Positions 47,196 through 55,900 of a stretch of DNA of 64,000 nucleotides are shown one piece after another. The notes beneath the pieces are model-generated. The model made no database searches and was not told the DNA's origin. It saw only the letters and a list, made by a program, of their open reading frames with translations. Every line of letters begins with the position of its first letter. Within the stretch, counting starts at the first letter, position 1. The position numbers were made by a program, and so were the translations under genes. Source of the DNA: Fluviicola sp. (GTDB lineage: Bacteria > Bacteroidota > Bacteroidia > Flavobacteriales_D > Crocinitomicaceae); contig NZ_JAQSWB010000004.1 in NCBI RefSeq assembly GCF_029266855.1, positions 1-64,000 of the forward strand. The letters are read 5' to 3'.

Positions 47196-47720
47196 ATGTT
47201 AATGCCATTTAATTTACATCAGTGGATTGAGGAAAACAGGGAGTTGTTGAAACCACCTGTTGGAAACAAAAATCTCTATAAAGAGGCTGGTGATTTCATC
47301 GTAATGATCGTCGGAGGTCCAAATGCGAGAAAAGATTATCACTTTAATGAAAGTGAAGAACTTTTTTATCAAATCGAAGGGGACATTACAGTTGGTATCC
47401 AACATGAGGGCAAAGCAAAGGATATTGTTATCAGAGAAGGAGAAATGTTCCTGTTACCGGCCAGAATCCCTCACAATCCACGTCGTGGAGAAAACACCGT
47501 GGGACTTGTTATTGAGCGAGTGCGTAAGAACACAGACATGCAGGACGGATTGTTTTGGTTTTGTGAAAAATGCAATCATGAATTAAAACATTACCGTTTT
47601 AAGCTCGACAATATTGAAAAGGATTTTCTTCCACGTTTTAAGGAATTCTATAATTCTGAAGAAATGAGAACTTGTTCCGTTTGCGGACATCAAATGGAAG
47701 CAGATCCAAAATTCACTTAA
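47196..47720 (+). CDS. nbaC: 3-hydroxyanthranilate 3,4-dioxygenase
   Basis: 174 residues from ATG at 47196; the ATG at 47202 (MPFNLHQWIEENRELL) is equally possible. A cupin that opens 3-hydroxyanthranilate to the precursor of quinolinate, in the kynurenine route to NAD or in tryptophan breakdown. Iron ligands are expected in 'DYHFNESEELFYQIEG' (His, Glu) and 'ARIPHNPRR' (His). The C-terminal rubredoxin-like metal site has both Cys pairs ('CEKC' and 'CSVC'), as in the bacterial homodimeric form. No other kynurenine pathway gene is adjacent; the gene stands alone with its own promoter. Confidence 0.93.
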   Translation: MLMPFNLHQWIEENRELLKPPVGNKNLYKEAGDFIVMIVGGPNARKDYHFNESEELFYQIEGDITVGIQHEGKAKDIVIREGEMFLLPARIPHNPRRGENTVGLVIERVRKNTDMQDGLFWFCEKCNHELKHYRFKLDNIEKDFLPRFKEFYNSEEMRTCSVCGHQMEADPKFT

Positions 47721-47783
47721 TCCTTAATCTGGGTTAATTGTTACTTTTACCCAAAAACGAATTCACTTAGAAAAACAATTGAT

Positions 47784-48317
47784 ATGCATTTTTTTGTTGG
47801 AATCATCTTTCCTATCCTAATTTCTATAATCTCCGGAGGAGGAGTTTTACTGATGGCTTACTTATTTTTAAAGAAAACCGGAGACCGCGAGATCAGAGCT
47901 AGCCAGATTGAATTAAAAAAAGAACGTCAAAAACATTTTCTTCCGATGAGAGTGGAGGCTTATCAGCGAGCTGCCCTTTTAATGGAACGCATCCATCCCG
48001 GAAGTTTAGTAATGCGTCTTCATAATGCAGGACTTCCTGCTAAAAAGCTTCAAACAGATTTATTACAGGCCATTCGCGAAGAATACGATCACAATGTTTC
48101 ACAGCAAATGTTCGTTTCCCCGCAAGCCTGGGATATGGTAAGAAACTCCAAAGAGGAAACGATCAAGATCATTAATTTGGCAGGAAGCCAAATGGATGCA
48201 ACAGCTCTTTCAACGGATTTAGCCGCAAAAATATTCGAAGTCGTAGCCGAAGTAGGTAAACTACCTACAGAAATTACCGTTGAGTATCTGCGAAAAGAAT
48301 TGCAGGAATTATTCTGA
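47784..48317 (+). CDS. Single-pass membrane protein of unknown function, conserved in Bacteroidota
   Basis: 177 residues. Residues 1-30 are a membrane helix ('GIIFPILISIISGGGVLLMA'), then a basic segment and a helical cytoplasmic domain with 'LPMRVEAYQRAALLMERI', 'LLQAIREEYDHNVSQQMFVS' and 'AWDMVRNSKEETIKIIN'. I recognise the pattern as a Bacteroidota protein family (I believe DUF7935) without known function. A weak TACTTTTA box lies at 47742-47749. It is followed by a good terminator, so it is a single-gene unit. Confidence 0.75.
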   Translation: MHFFVGIIFPILISIISGGGVLLMAYLFLKKTGDREIRASQIELKKERQKHFLPMRVEAYQRAALLMERIHPGSLVMRLHNAGLPAKKLQTDLLQAIREEYDHNVSQQMFVSPQAWDMVRNSKEETIKIINLAGSQMDATALSTDLAAKIFEVVAEVGKLPTEITVEYLRKELQELF

Positions 48318-48321
48318 TATG

Positions 48322-48343
48322 AATCCCGGTCTCGTCCGGGATT
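48322..48343 (+). terminator. Rho-independent terminator after the 47784 gene
   Basis: AATCCCGG and CCGGGATT form an 8-bp stem with loop TCTCGT, followed by TTTTG. Confidence 0.88.
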
Positions 48344-48386
48344 TTTTGTTTTGGATTCTCTGATAAAAGTGAGAGATCAACAGGAT

Positions 48387-48602
48387 TTATTTCAAAACAA
48401 TCCGAACCTCGTCACCCACTTCAATAATATCACCGGAGACTAATTTTGCACGCTTTCTTGTTTCCAGTTCTCCATTACGGAACACTTCTTCGTCTTCCAC
48501 GATCATTTTTGCATGACCACCCGTCTGAGCAATTCCGGTAGCCTTTAAAAGGCCTAGTAACTCAATAAATTCTCCGTTGATTGTAAATTCAATCTTCTCC
48601 AT
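48387..48602 (-). CDS. Small S4-domain RNA-binding protein (YbcJ/YaaA-like)
   Basis: 71 residues made almost entirely of one S4 fold: 'FIELLGLLKATGIAQTGGHA' with the usual 'Q-T-GGxAK' turn, 'VFRNGELETRKRAKLVSGD' and 'VRIVL'. S4 proteins of this size bind structured RNA, often rRNA or tRNA; the target is not known. It has its own promoter, 4 nt from the ATG, so it is predicted to be leaderless, and it is separated from meaB by 54 bp. Confidence 0.88.
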   Translation of the reverse strand: MEKIEFTINGEFIELLGLLKATGIAQTGGHAKMIVEDEEVFRNGELETRKRAKLVSGDIIEVGDEVRIVLK

Positions 48603-48606
48603 ACTG

Positions 48607-48614
48607 CAAATATA
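48607..48614 (-). promoter_or_regulatory. Predicted -7 box TATATTTG for the S4-domain gene
   Basis: Exact TAnnTTTG match followed by C on the minus strand, 4 nt before the ATG at 48602. Confidence 0.7.
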
Positions 48615-48656
48615 TCGCTTTAAATCATGTTTCCTGAAATTACGGACGATCCAAGC

Positions 48657-49694
48657 TTATTCTACACCTTTTCGATATAGACCATAAATTTCTTCTGCAG
48701 CTTCAAAGGCAGAGATCGTTCCATTTTCTACTTCCACTTCTTTTTCTTTGATTTTGGCACTTATTTTTTCATGAAGCCATAAGCCTTGAATTAATAAATC
48801 TTTCAAGGCTTCGTGCATCCAGTTCAAATCCTGGTGTTTTCGCTTGGAGTCAAAACTACCATTCAACCTGGTATGACGCTCGAAACGTTCGATCATCTCC
48901 CAAACGGTATCAATATTGGTGTTTTCCAACGAACTGCATGTTTTTACTTCCGGGATCCATCCATTGGAAGTTGGTGGGAAAAGGTGAATTGCGTTCTTTA
49001 ATTCCCGCGCTGCCAATTTCGCCTTGTTTATGTTGTCTCCATCAGATTTTGTAACCGCCAACCCATCAGCCATTTCCATGATCCCTCTCTTAATTCCCTG
49101 GAGTTCATCTCCGGCACCGGCAAGAAGAAGTAAAAGGAAAAAATCGACCATTGAGTGAACCATGATCTCCGATTGTCCGACGCCAACAGTTTCGATCAGC
49201 AAAACATCATAACCCGCAGCCTCACAAAGAATAATTGTTTCCCGGGTTTTTCGGGCAACTCCACCCAAGGTACTTCCGGCAGCAGAAGGACGGATAAATA
49301 CATCTTCGTTTTGAGACAAGGTTTCCATACGGGTTTTATCACCTAAAATACTGCCCCCTGTTCTTTCACTGCTTGGATCAATTGCCAGAACAGCCACTTT
49401 TTTACGATTCGTCAAAATGGTTTGTCCAAATTTTTCAATAAATGAACTTTTACCCACTCCCGGAACACCGGTAATTCCAATTCGCAGGGAATTTCCTGAA
49501 AATGGAAGACAGCGACGGATCAAATCTTTTGCGGTTTCCTGATCTTCTTCACGCGTACTTTCAAGCAAGGTTATCGCACCACTCAAGGCAGTCCGGTCTC
49601 CCAAACGAATAGCATCAAACAGCTTTGTCGCTGTACGATTCTCCCGTACTCTCTTCCGGGAAGAAAACCATTCTTCAAGACGTTTTTCGTTCAT
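48657..49694 (-). CDS. meaB: Methylmalonyl-CoA mutase-associated GTPase MeaB
   Basis: 345 residues. MeaB is a G3E GTPase chaperone that protects and reloads the adenosylcobalamin enzyme methylmalonyl-CoA mutase. The P-loop 'GITGVPGVGKSSFIEKFG' lies near residue 75; 'VLAIDPSSERTGGSILGDKT', 'DVLLIETVGVGQSE' and 'VTKSDGDN' (G4-like) follow. The mutase is not in the window, so the genome should encode it elsewhere. The ATG overlaps the cdd stop codon (ATGA), implying translational coupling to cytidine deaminase, an unexpected partner. Confidence 0.95.
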   Translation of the reverse strand: MNEKRLEEWFSSRKRVRENRTATKLFDAIRLGDRTALSGAITLLESTREEDQETAKDLIRRCLPFSGNSLRIGITGVPGVGKSSFIEKFGQTILTNRKKVAVLAIDPSSERTGGSILGDKTRMETLSQNEDVFIRPSAAGSTLGGVARKTRETIILCEAAGYDVLLIETVGVGQSEIMVHSMVDFFLLLLLAGAGDELQGIKRGIMEMADGLAVTKSDGDNINKAKLAARELKNAIHLFPPTSNGWIPEVKTCSSLENTNIDTVWEMIERFERHTRLNGSFDSKRKHQDLNWMHEALKDLLIQGLWLHEKISAKIKEKEVEVENGTISAFEAAEEIYGLYRKGVE

Positions 49695-50170
49695 AACTGC
49701 TTTACCCCAAATGGAAATACTAAAATATCTTTAATACTATTGAAAACCCAGGTCTTGCCATCCTGTGCGACCAAAATAATCCGGATATCACCTTCCTGGC
49801 GCGATTCGGATTCTGCAATAACCTGTCTGCAGGAACCACATGGAGAAACGCATTCATCTTCCATGATTAAATCTCCTTCGGCCACAACAACAATTGTCTT
49901 GACCGTTGTATTCGGATAGTTTGCCCCTGCATAAAACAAAGCGACACGTTCGGCACACAGACCACTCGGATAAGCAATATTTTCCTGATTATTTCCTTTC
50001 ACAATCGTGCCATCAGCCAGTAAAACCGCCGCTCCAACCTTGAAATTACTGTACGGAGCGTAAGCATTCTTCGCCGCTTCGTAAGCCTTCTCAATTAAAA
50101 GATATTCAGAGCCGGGAAGTTCCTTCCAATGATCAAACCATTCGTAATCAATCTTCAATTGCTTTTTCAT
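49691..50170 (-). CDS. cdd: Cytidine deaminase
   Basis: 159 residues. Hydrolyses cytidine and deoxycytidine to (deoxy)uridine in pyrimidine salvage. The zinc site is complete: 'YPSGLCAERVALFYAGANYP' has the catalytic CAE, and 'CVSPCGSCRQVIAE' has PCxxC. 'YAPYSNFKVGAAVLLADG' is the substrate-side motif. The N-terminal extension of about 25 residues is common in Bacteroidota. It is the first gene of the cdd-meaB unit and is divergent from mtaB; promoter boxes for both lie in the 87-bp gap. Confidence 0.95.
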   Translation of the reverse strand: MKKQLKIDYEWFDHWKELPGSEYLLIEKAYEAAKNAYAPYSNFKVGAAVLLADGTIVKGNNQENIAYPSGLCAERVALFYAGANYPNTTVKTIVVVAEGDLIMEDECVSPCGSCRQVIAESESRQEGDIRIILVAQDGKTWVFNSIKDILVFPFGVKQL

Positions 50171-50177
50171 ACACTAA

Positions 50178-50185
50178 CAAATATA
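50178..50185 (-). promoter_or_regulatory. Predicted -7 box TATATTTG for cdd-meaB
   Basis: Exact TAnnTTTG match on the minus strand, 7 nt before the cdd ATG, so the leader would be very short. Confidence 0.6.
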
Positions 50186-50228
50186 ACGAATACTTATAAG
50201 GGTGTTTTTTTACAGACTCGAAATTGTC

Positions 50229-50236
50229 TATCTTTG
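50229..50236 (+). promoter_or_regulatory. Predicted -7 box TATCTTTG for mtaB
   Basis: Exact match, 21 nt before the ATG at 50258. It lies inside a longer frame from 50129, which is therefore rejected. Confidence 0.65.
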
Positions 50237-50257
50237 TGCCCTCAATTCTGCAAAAAA

Positions 50258-51586
50258 ATGCAACAGTATAAAAAAGTCGCTTTTTACACCCTCGGATGCA
50301 AACTGAACTTCTCAGAAACATCTACTATATCCCGACTTTTTGAAAATGCGGGTTTTGCAAAAGTCGATTTTGAAGAAACACCTGATATTCTTGTTATCAA
50401 TACATGTTCCGTTACTGAAAATGCAGACAAGAAATGCAAGCAATTAGTCAGACGCGCAAAAAAAATAAATCCGGAGGTTTACATCGCAATCATTGGTTGT
50501 TATGCACAATTGAAGCCTACTGAAATTGCTCAAATTCCTGGAGTATCACTTGTGCTTGGCGCAAACGAAAAGTTTAACATTGTTGAACACCTGGAGAAGC
50601 AGAATGAGATCGAGTCCCAATTGATATCCGGAGAGGAACAGGGAGCAGTTGTAAAATTTGAGAACATCAAACAAACGACCAGCTTTATTCCTTCCCACTC
50701 CATGGGAGACCGAACCAGGTCTTTTTTAAAAGTGCAGGATGGTTGTGATTACTTTTGTACTTTTTGTACCATTCCTTTGGCACGTGGTAAAAGCAGAAAT
50801 GCCAGTATTTCAGAAACAGTACTGGAGGCACAGAAAATTGCGGATACTAAAATCAAAGAAGTTGTTCTTACCGGTGTAAATATCGGTGATTTTGGCCAGG
50901 GGGAAGATGAAAATTTCTTCGAGTTGGTAAAAGCACTTGACCAGGTTAATGGTATAGACCGTTACCGCATTTCTTCTATAGAACCCAACTTATTGAGCGA
51001 TGAGATCATCCATTTTACTTTAAAGGATTCGAAACGCTTTGTTCCACATTTTCATATTCCGCTTCAATCCGGCAGTAACCGCTTGTTGAAAGCAATGCGG
51101 AGAAAATATCTACGGGAATTGTATGTGGAGCGAGTTCAGCACATCAAGAAACTACGTCCCGATTGTGCGATCGGTGTAGATGTAATCGTAGGATTCCCGG
51201 GAGAAACGGATGAAGAATTTTTGGAAACTGTGGATTTCCTAAAAGACCTGGATGTTTCTTATTTACACGTTTTCACCTATTCAGAGCGCGCAAATACAAC
51301 AGCCGTAAAATTAGGAGAACCGGTTCCGAATCAGATCAGAGCACAACGCAGTAAACAATTACACATTCTTTCCGATAAGAAAAAACGAGCGTTTTATGAA
51401 TCACAAGTTGGTTCAAAACGGACCGTTTTATTTGAAGCCGAAGAAGATGAAGGAATCATGTACGGCTTTACCGAAAATTATGTGAAGGTGAAAACAGCCT
51501 TTAACCCGGAACTCGTAAATCAGATGCAGAATGTACAACTTACGGAAATTGACCGGGATGGTGTTCTGAAATGTGAATTCATCTAA
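50258..51586 (+). CDS. mtaB: tRNA t6A37 methylthiotransferase MtaB
   Basis: 442 residues from ATG at 50258 (MQQYKKVAFYTLGCKLNF). A radical-SAM enzyme that converts t6A37 to ms2t6A in tRNAs reading ANN codons. The UPF0004 domain supplies three Cys ('TLGCKLN', 'NTCSVTENAD', 'IIGCYAQL'); the radical-SAM cluster motif is 'CDYFCTFCTIPLARGKSR'; a TRAM-like domain ends the protein. 'TLGCKLN' and the overall length point to MtaB rather than MiaB or RimO. The next gene starts one base after its stop, so the two are probably co-transcribed. Confidence 0.93.
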   Translation: MQQYKKVAFYTLGCKLNFSETSTISRLFENAGFAKVDFEETPDILVINTCSVTENADKKCKQLVRRAKKINPEVYIAIIGCYAQLKPTEIAQIPGVSLVLGANEKFNIVEHLEKQNEIESQLISGEEQGAVVKFENIKQTTSFIPSHSMGDRTRSFLKVQDGCDYFCTFCTIPLARGKSRNASISETVLEAQKIADTKIKEVVLTGVNIGDFGQGEDENFFELVKALDQVNGIDRYRISSIEPNLLSDEIIHFTLKDSKRFVPHFHIPLQSGSNRLLKAMRRKYLRELYVERVQHIKKLRPDCAIGVDVIVGFPGETDEEFLETVDFLKDLDVSYLHVFTYSERANTTAVKLGEPVPNQIRAQRSKQLHILSDKKKRAFYESQVGSKRTVLFEAEEDEGIMYGFTENYVKVKTAFNPELVNQMQNVQLTEIDRDGVLKCEFI

Positions 51587-51587
51587 G

Positions 51588-52964
51588 ATGAACCGGAATT
51601 CTCAAATAATCTACTATTTAGGGTTCATTCTTGCATTCAGTTACGTCGTCATTCGTGGATTTATCTTAGGAATTACACACGATGAAGCGTTGACATACAA
51701 AATCATCCAGGGTGATGAAATTCTAAAGGGAACGGCCAACCATCATTGGTTGAACACACAGCTGAGTTCTCTAAGCTCTGTAATCTTCGGAGCAAAGGAA
51801 TTCGCTCTTCGGCTGCCAAACATTTTGTCTTTTGCTGTTTTTTGGTTTTTCCTGTTTCGCATTTCCGGGAATTTTCTAAAATCTTCATACACACAAGTTG
51901 CCCTGCTCCTGCTTCTTTGTGGAAATCCCTTCATTCTTGATTTCTTCTCACTATGCCGTGGATATGGACTTTCTCTTGCTTTTGTAACAGCTTCTTTATT
52001 TTACCTTTTTCAAATTACTGCGTTAAAGAGTGAATCCAGGCCTATTCATTATTACTTATCCACCGTTTTTTCAATCCTGGCTTTAAGTGCAAACCTGAAC
52101 ACTCTTAACTATTTTTTAATCCTTCAGGCTTTAATTCTCCTGAGTGCAATCGTTTTCAAACCAAAGAACCGGATCATTCTGTTGATTGTCATAATTATTC
52201 TAAGTGGAGTTTCCCTTTATTTTTCGTTGGACCGATTATTCTTCCTAAGAGACCGGAATGAATTGTATTTCGGAACAGGAGATTTAAATTCAAGCATAGA
52301 CAACCTCATTTATTCCAGTTTCTATTTCAGAGAGGGTTTCGGGGGAGTCAGCATACTTCGTTATGGGCTTTACGCTCTGCTTCTTTTTGCAGGGTTTCTT
52401 ACGGTCCGAAAAAAGCAATTATTCAATCCTGGTACAATTACTTTCATTGTTCTGGTCAGTATTTTTATTGCGTTGGTATCCGAACATTATTTATTCGAAG
52501 CACTTTACCCTATTAACCGTTCTTCCTTATATCTGTATCCGGTCATTCTTTTGGCATTCCTTTTAAATATTGATGGATTGAAAATAAAACTGGCAAGTAT
52601 CACTGTGCTTCTTTGCTCCTGGGTTTTTATACTTGTAAGTCTGCCGGTTTACAATTTCAACAATACCATGACCTGGTCAGAAGATAGCGCAATTAAAACA
52701 GCCATGCTATTGATCAAGGACGATATTAAGGACAATTCAATACATATTGCGGAATGCTCGTGGTTCTACGAGCCTCTTATCAATTATTACCGATTGGAAT
52801 ATCAGGTTCCGGTTCAGGAAGTATTCAGAGATGAAATTAAGCACGAAGCTGAATATTTATTGATTCAGAATGAATGGACCCCAAACAAAAACTATAGATT
52901 ACTTTTTTTGGATCGAAACAGCAGATTGACGGTTCATAAACGAAAGTCTATCGCAGCAAATTAA
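51588..52964 (+). CDS. Polytopic membrane protein, GT39/ArnT-like glycosyltransferase candidate
   Basis: 458 residues from ATG at 51588; a GTG at 51573 overlapping mtaB is less likely. About ten hydrophobic helices are visible. The first extramembrane loop has 'LGITHDEALTYKIIQGDEIL', an acidic pair at the position where GT-C enzymes keep their catalytic Asp/Glu, followed by 'HHWLNTQLSSL' and 'FALRLPNILSF'. These are features of the dolichol/undecaprenyl-phosphate-mannose-dependent family. The C-terminal 90 residues are soluble and outside the membrane. Assignment to a sugar transferase is inference; no other glycan genes are adjacent. The 3' end overlaps the convergent SBBP gene by 17 bp. Confidence 0.7.
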   Translation: MNRNSQIIYYLGFILAFSYVVIRGFILGITHDEALTYKIIQGDEILKGTANHHWLNTQLSSLSSVIFGAKEFALRLPNILSFAVFWFFLFRISGNFLKSSYTQVALLLLLCGNPFILDFFSLCRGYGLSLAFVTASLFYLFQITALKSESRPIHYYLSTVFSILALSANLNTLNYFLILQALILLSAIVFKPKNRIILLIVIIILSGVSLYFSLDRLFFLRDRNELYFGTGDLNSSIDNLIYSSFYFREGFGGVSILRYGLYALLLFAGFLTVRKKQLFNPGTITFIVLVSIFIALVSEHYLFEALYPINRSSLYLYPVILLAFLLNIDGLKIKLASITVLLCSWVFILVSLPVYNFNNTMTWSEDSAIKTAMLLIKDDIKDNSIHIAECSWFYEPLINYYRLEYQVPVQEVFRDEIKHEAEYLLIQNEWTPNKNYRLLFLDRNSRLTVHKRKSIAAN

Positions 52965-55900
52965 CATGACCTACGATTTGATGTCTTTCATCTGAAATCA
53001 TTTCACCATATTCGATCTTCCAGGTATAAACACCGTCAGGAGAAGGTTTCCCGGCATAGGTTCCGTCCCACATTTGAGAAAGTGCATCTCCGCTGTAAAT
53101 AAGTTCGCCCCATCTGTTGAAGATCTCTAAACGGAAATCACGGATGTTTACTCCCAGAGCAAAGAACATTTCATTCGTCCCGTTATGGTTTGGTGTGAAG
53201 GTATTTGGAACATATATCAGGGCATCGTAATAAATGCGCACAATGTCCGTCGCAGAACAACCGTTGATATCGTAAACCGTGACCGTAAATGTCATGGGTT
53301 TGTTGGGCTCCGTAACCGGATTTTGACAAACATTGCAAGACAAATATTCTGCCGGACTCCATACATAACTGATAGCAGTATTCGAAATTGCATTTAACTG
53401 AACTTCTTCTCCGAAAATGGCATAAACATCGGGGTTTGTCTGTACAAACGGTGAAGGAAATAATTCAACTCTTACCGATGCAGTGTCCGAACAGCCATAC
53501 TGGTCAACCCCAACCACTACATAGGTCGTTGATATTCCGGGCTTTACCAGAACCACTGCACCATTTGGCTGTAATAAGCCATACGGACCAGGTGACCAGG
53601 TATATGAAACGCCACCGGATGCAAAAATGGATGCAATTTCTCCGGGACAGATCGTCGTATCATTTCCTGCCAAAATAATTGGAACATTAATTTCCACAAA
53701 GATGCTGTCTCTGACTGTTCCACAGGCATTCGAAAAATCGCAGTAATAGTATTGGCTAGTTTGAGTGCTGATCGTAACTTGCGGGCCGGTAACAGGATTG
53801 ATGTCTGTTTGTGGTGACCAGTTATAAGAAGTTGCTCCGGAAACATTGACGACTCCAGATGCTCCCTGACAGTATACCAAGCTATCCGGCATAACAGGAT
53901 CAGGCATATCCGCATCTACATGAATATGAACATTCCCTGTCAATTCGCAGCCATCAGAAGTTGTTCCAACCACCGAATAAGTAATCGATTGCAAAGGGGT
54001 TGAAACCGGATTCAGGCTGGATGGATTATCCAAATAAGTGGCAGGACTCCATGTTATTTGGGTAACTCCATTCGCAAACAGATTGACCGAATTGCCTGCA
54101 CAAATCGCGGTATCATTTGAAATACTGAGCGCTCCGTTTAAAATATTCACCTGGGCGTAAACCGTATCAATACCACAACTATCAGATATAACACAATAGA
54201 TCTGTACATTTTGAGATGATGTCACAAGCGGATTCGAAATATTAGGATTGTTGAATAGTGCTGCAGGTTCCCAATGATAAACCGAACCTCCGAATGCCTC
54301 CATTTGGAATGGAACATTGGCGCAAGTTTCAGCAAGTGGATTTACGATTCCGCCGTTGAAATCTCCGATATTCACTATAAATTGTACGGTGTCGGGAGTG
54401 AAGCATTGAGTTGTATCTCTCACTATTAAGGTAACAGTGTATTGTCCTGGTCCGCTATAAACGTGTGACGGGTTTACCAGGTTGGATGTACCTCCGTCTC
54501 CGAAATGCCATTCAAATTCATTTCCGTTCGCACTGTTGTTATTAAATACTACCGGATCCGGCAAACAAACAAGAGGGTCCGGTGCCGCAACAACTGCTTC
54601 AATAGTACTCAATTCAAATTTAAATGCTGCGAGGTTACAATTCGGGCTTGGATTGCTTGGACCCCATACCCCCGGAGTGGTGGTAAAACCATTATTCACA
54701 CTTCCACAAGCTGCACAAACAGCATGGTAAATATTTCCGTTCTTATCAAACCTGCTGGTTCCGCCGTCTACGTGATTACTTGAAGAATTGGTTGTTCCCC
54801 CGATAAAAGTTGCATAATTCAAGGCTGTTGCATCCTCTTCCAAAACTGCAAGCCAAAAGTTACTTCCATTAGTTGTGGACTGATATGCATCTGAGGTAAC
54901 CGGCAATCCGGATGTTGTACTATTCACTGCACCCGGAGAATTAGCTACATTTACTTGTCCTCCCCAACCCGCAAGATAAATTTCATAGCAATTGGAAACC
55001 AGGAAAGCTGTAGGTGAAATTTCAATATGCCCGGAACCGGAACCGATTGGTGTAGTCCAAAGCACATTGGAAAGATCCGGCAAAAATTTAGCCACAAACT
55101 GACCCGAATTTGCAACTCCGTATTTTCCCGGTGAAATAGCGATCGAGCCTGCCGATTGTGCATAGATGTATACATTATCATCTAAATCCAGTTGGACAAA
55201 GAATGCCTGGTCGTATTCGTTCGTTCCGGAATAAGTACCTGACAGAACCGCACCGGCACCTGATAAACGCATAACATATGCATCAGCAATACCACCGTTG
55301 TAGGTTAAATCCATACCTGTAGAAAAAGGCATATTGGATGAAGTTGTTCCCCCGGCCACAAAAACTTCCCCTGTACTGGAAATTTGAATCCCATTCCCGG
55401 AATCATGGCCCGAACCACCAACAAAAGTTGACCAGATTAAAGAAGTCAAACCGTTATTCATTTTGACTACAACCGCATCCTGGGCACCATTTAGCACCCC
55501 TTGAAAGGCATTTGCCACCGGGAAATCGAAAGAAGCAGAGGAACTTGCAACATAAACTTCTCCATTCTTTACAACAATTTCTCCCCTAAAAGGATCTCCA
55601 TAATTGAAATACAGGCTCCCGGCATTAATTCCGTCTGTACCCGCACCTCCCAAATAAGTCGAACCAATCAAATTTTCACCGTTTTCATCAAAATGGCAAA
55701 CATACATATCAGCTCCAATGAAACCCAACTCGTTGGTTATAATGGTTGGTCCGCCATTAAAACTTTGATCTACACACCCGGTTATTGTTGGGAAATTTGG
55801 CGAACTTGTAACTCCGAGTGCGTATAAATGTCCTTGCGGATCAGTAACTAAACTATGTACCGATTCATTTCCGGAACCACCCAAATAGGTCGAATAAATC

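Noticed and set aside
50129-50257. 43-codon extension of mtaB
   Set aside because: It overlaps the cdd start on the other strand and contains the mtaB promoter box. The conserved protein starts at 50258.
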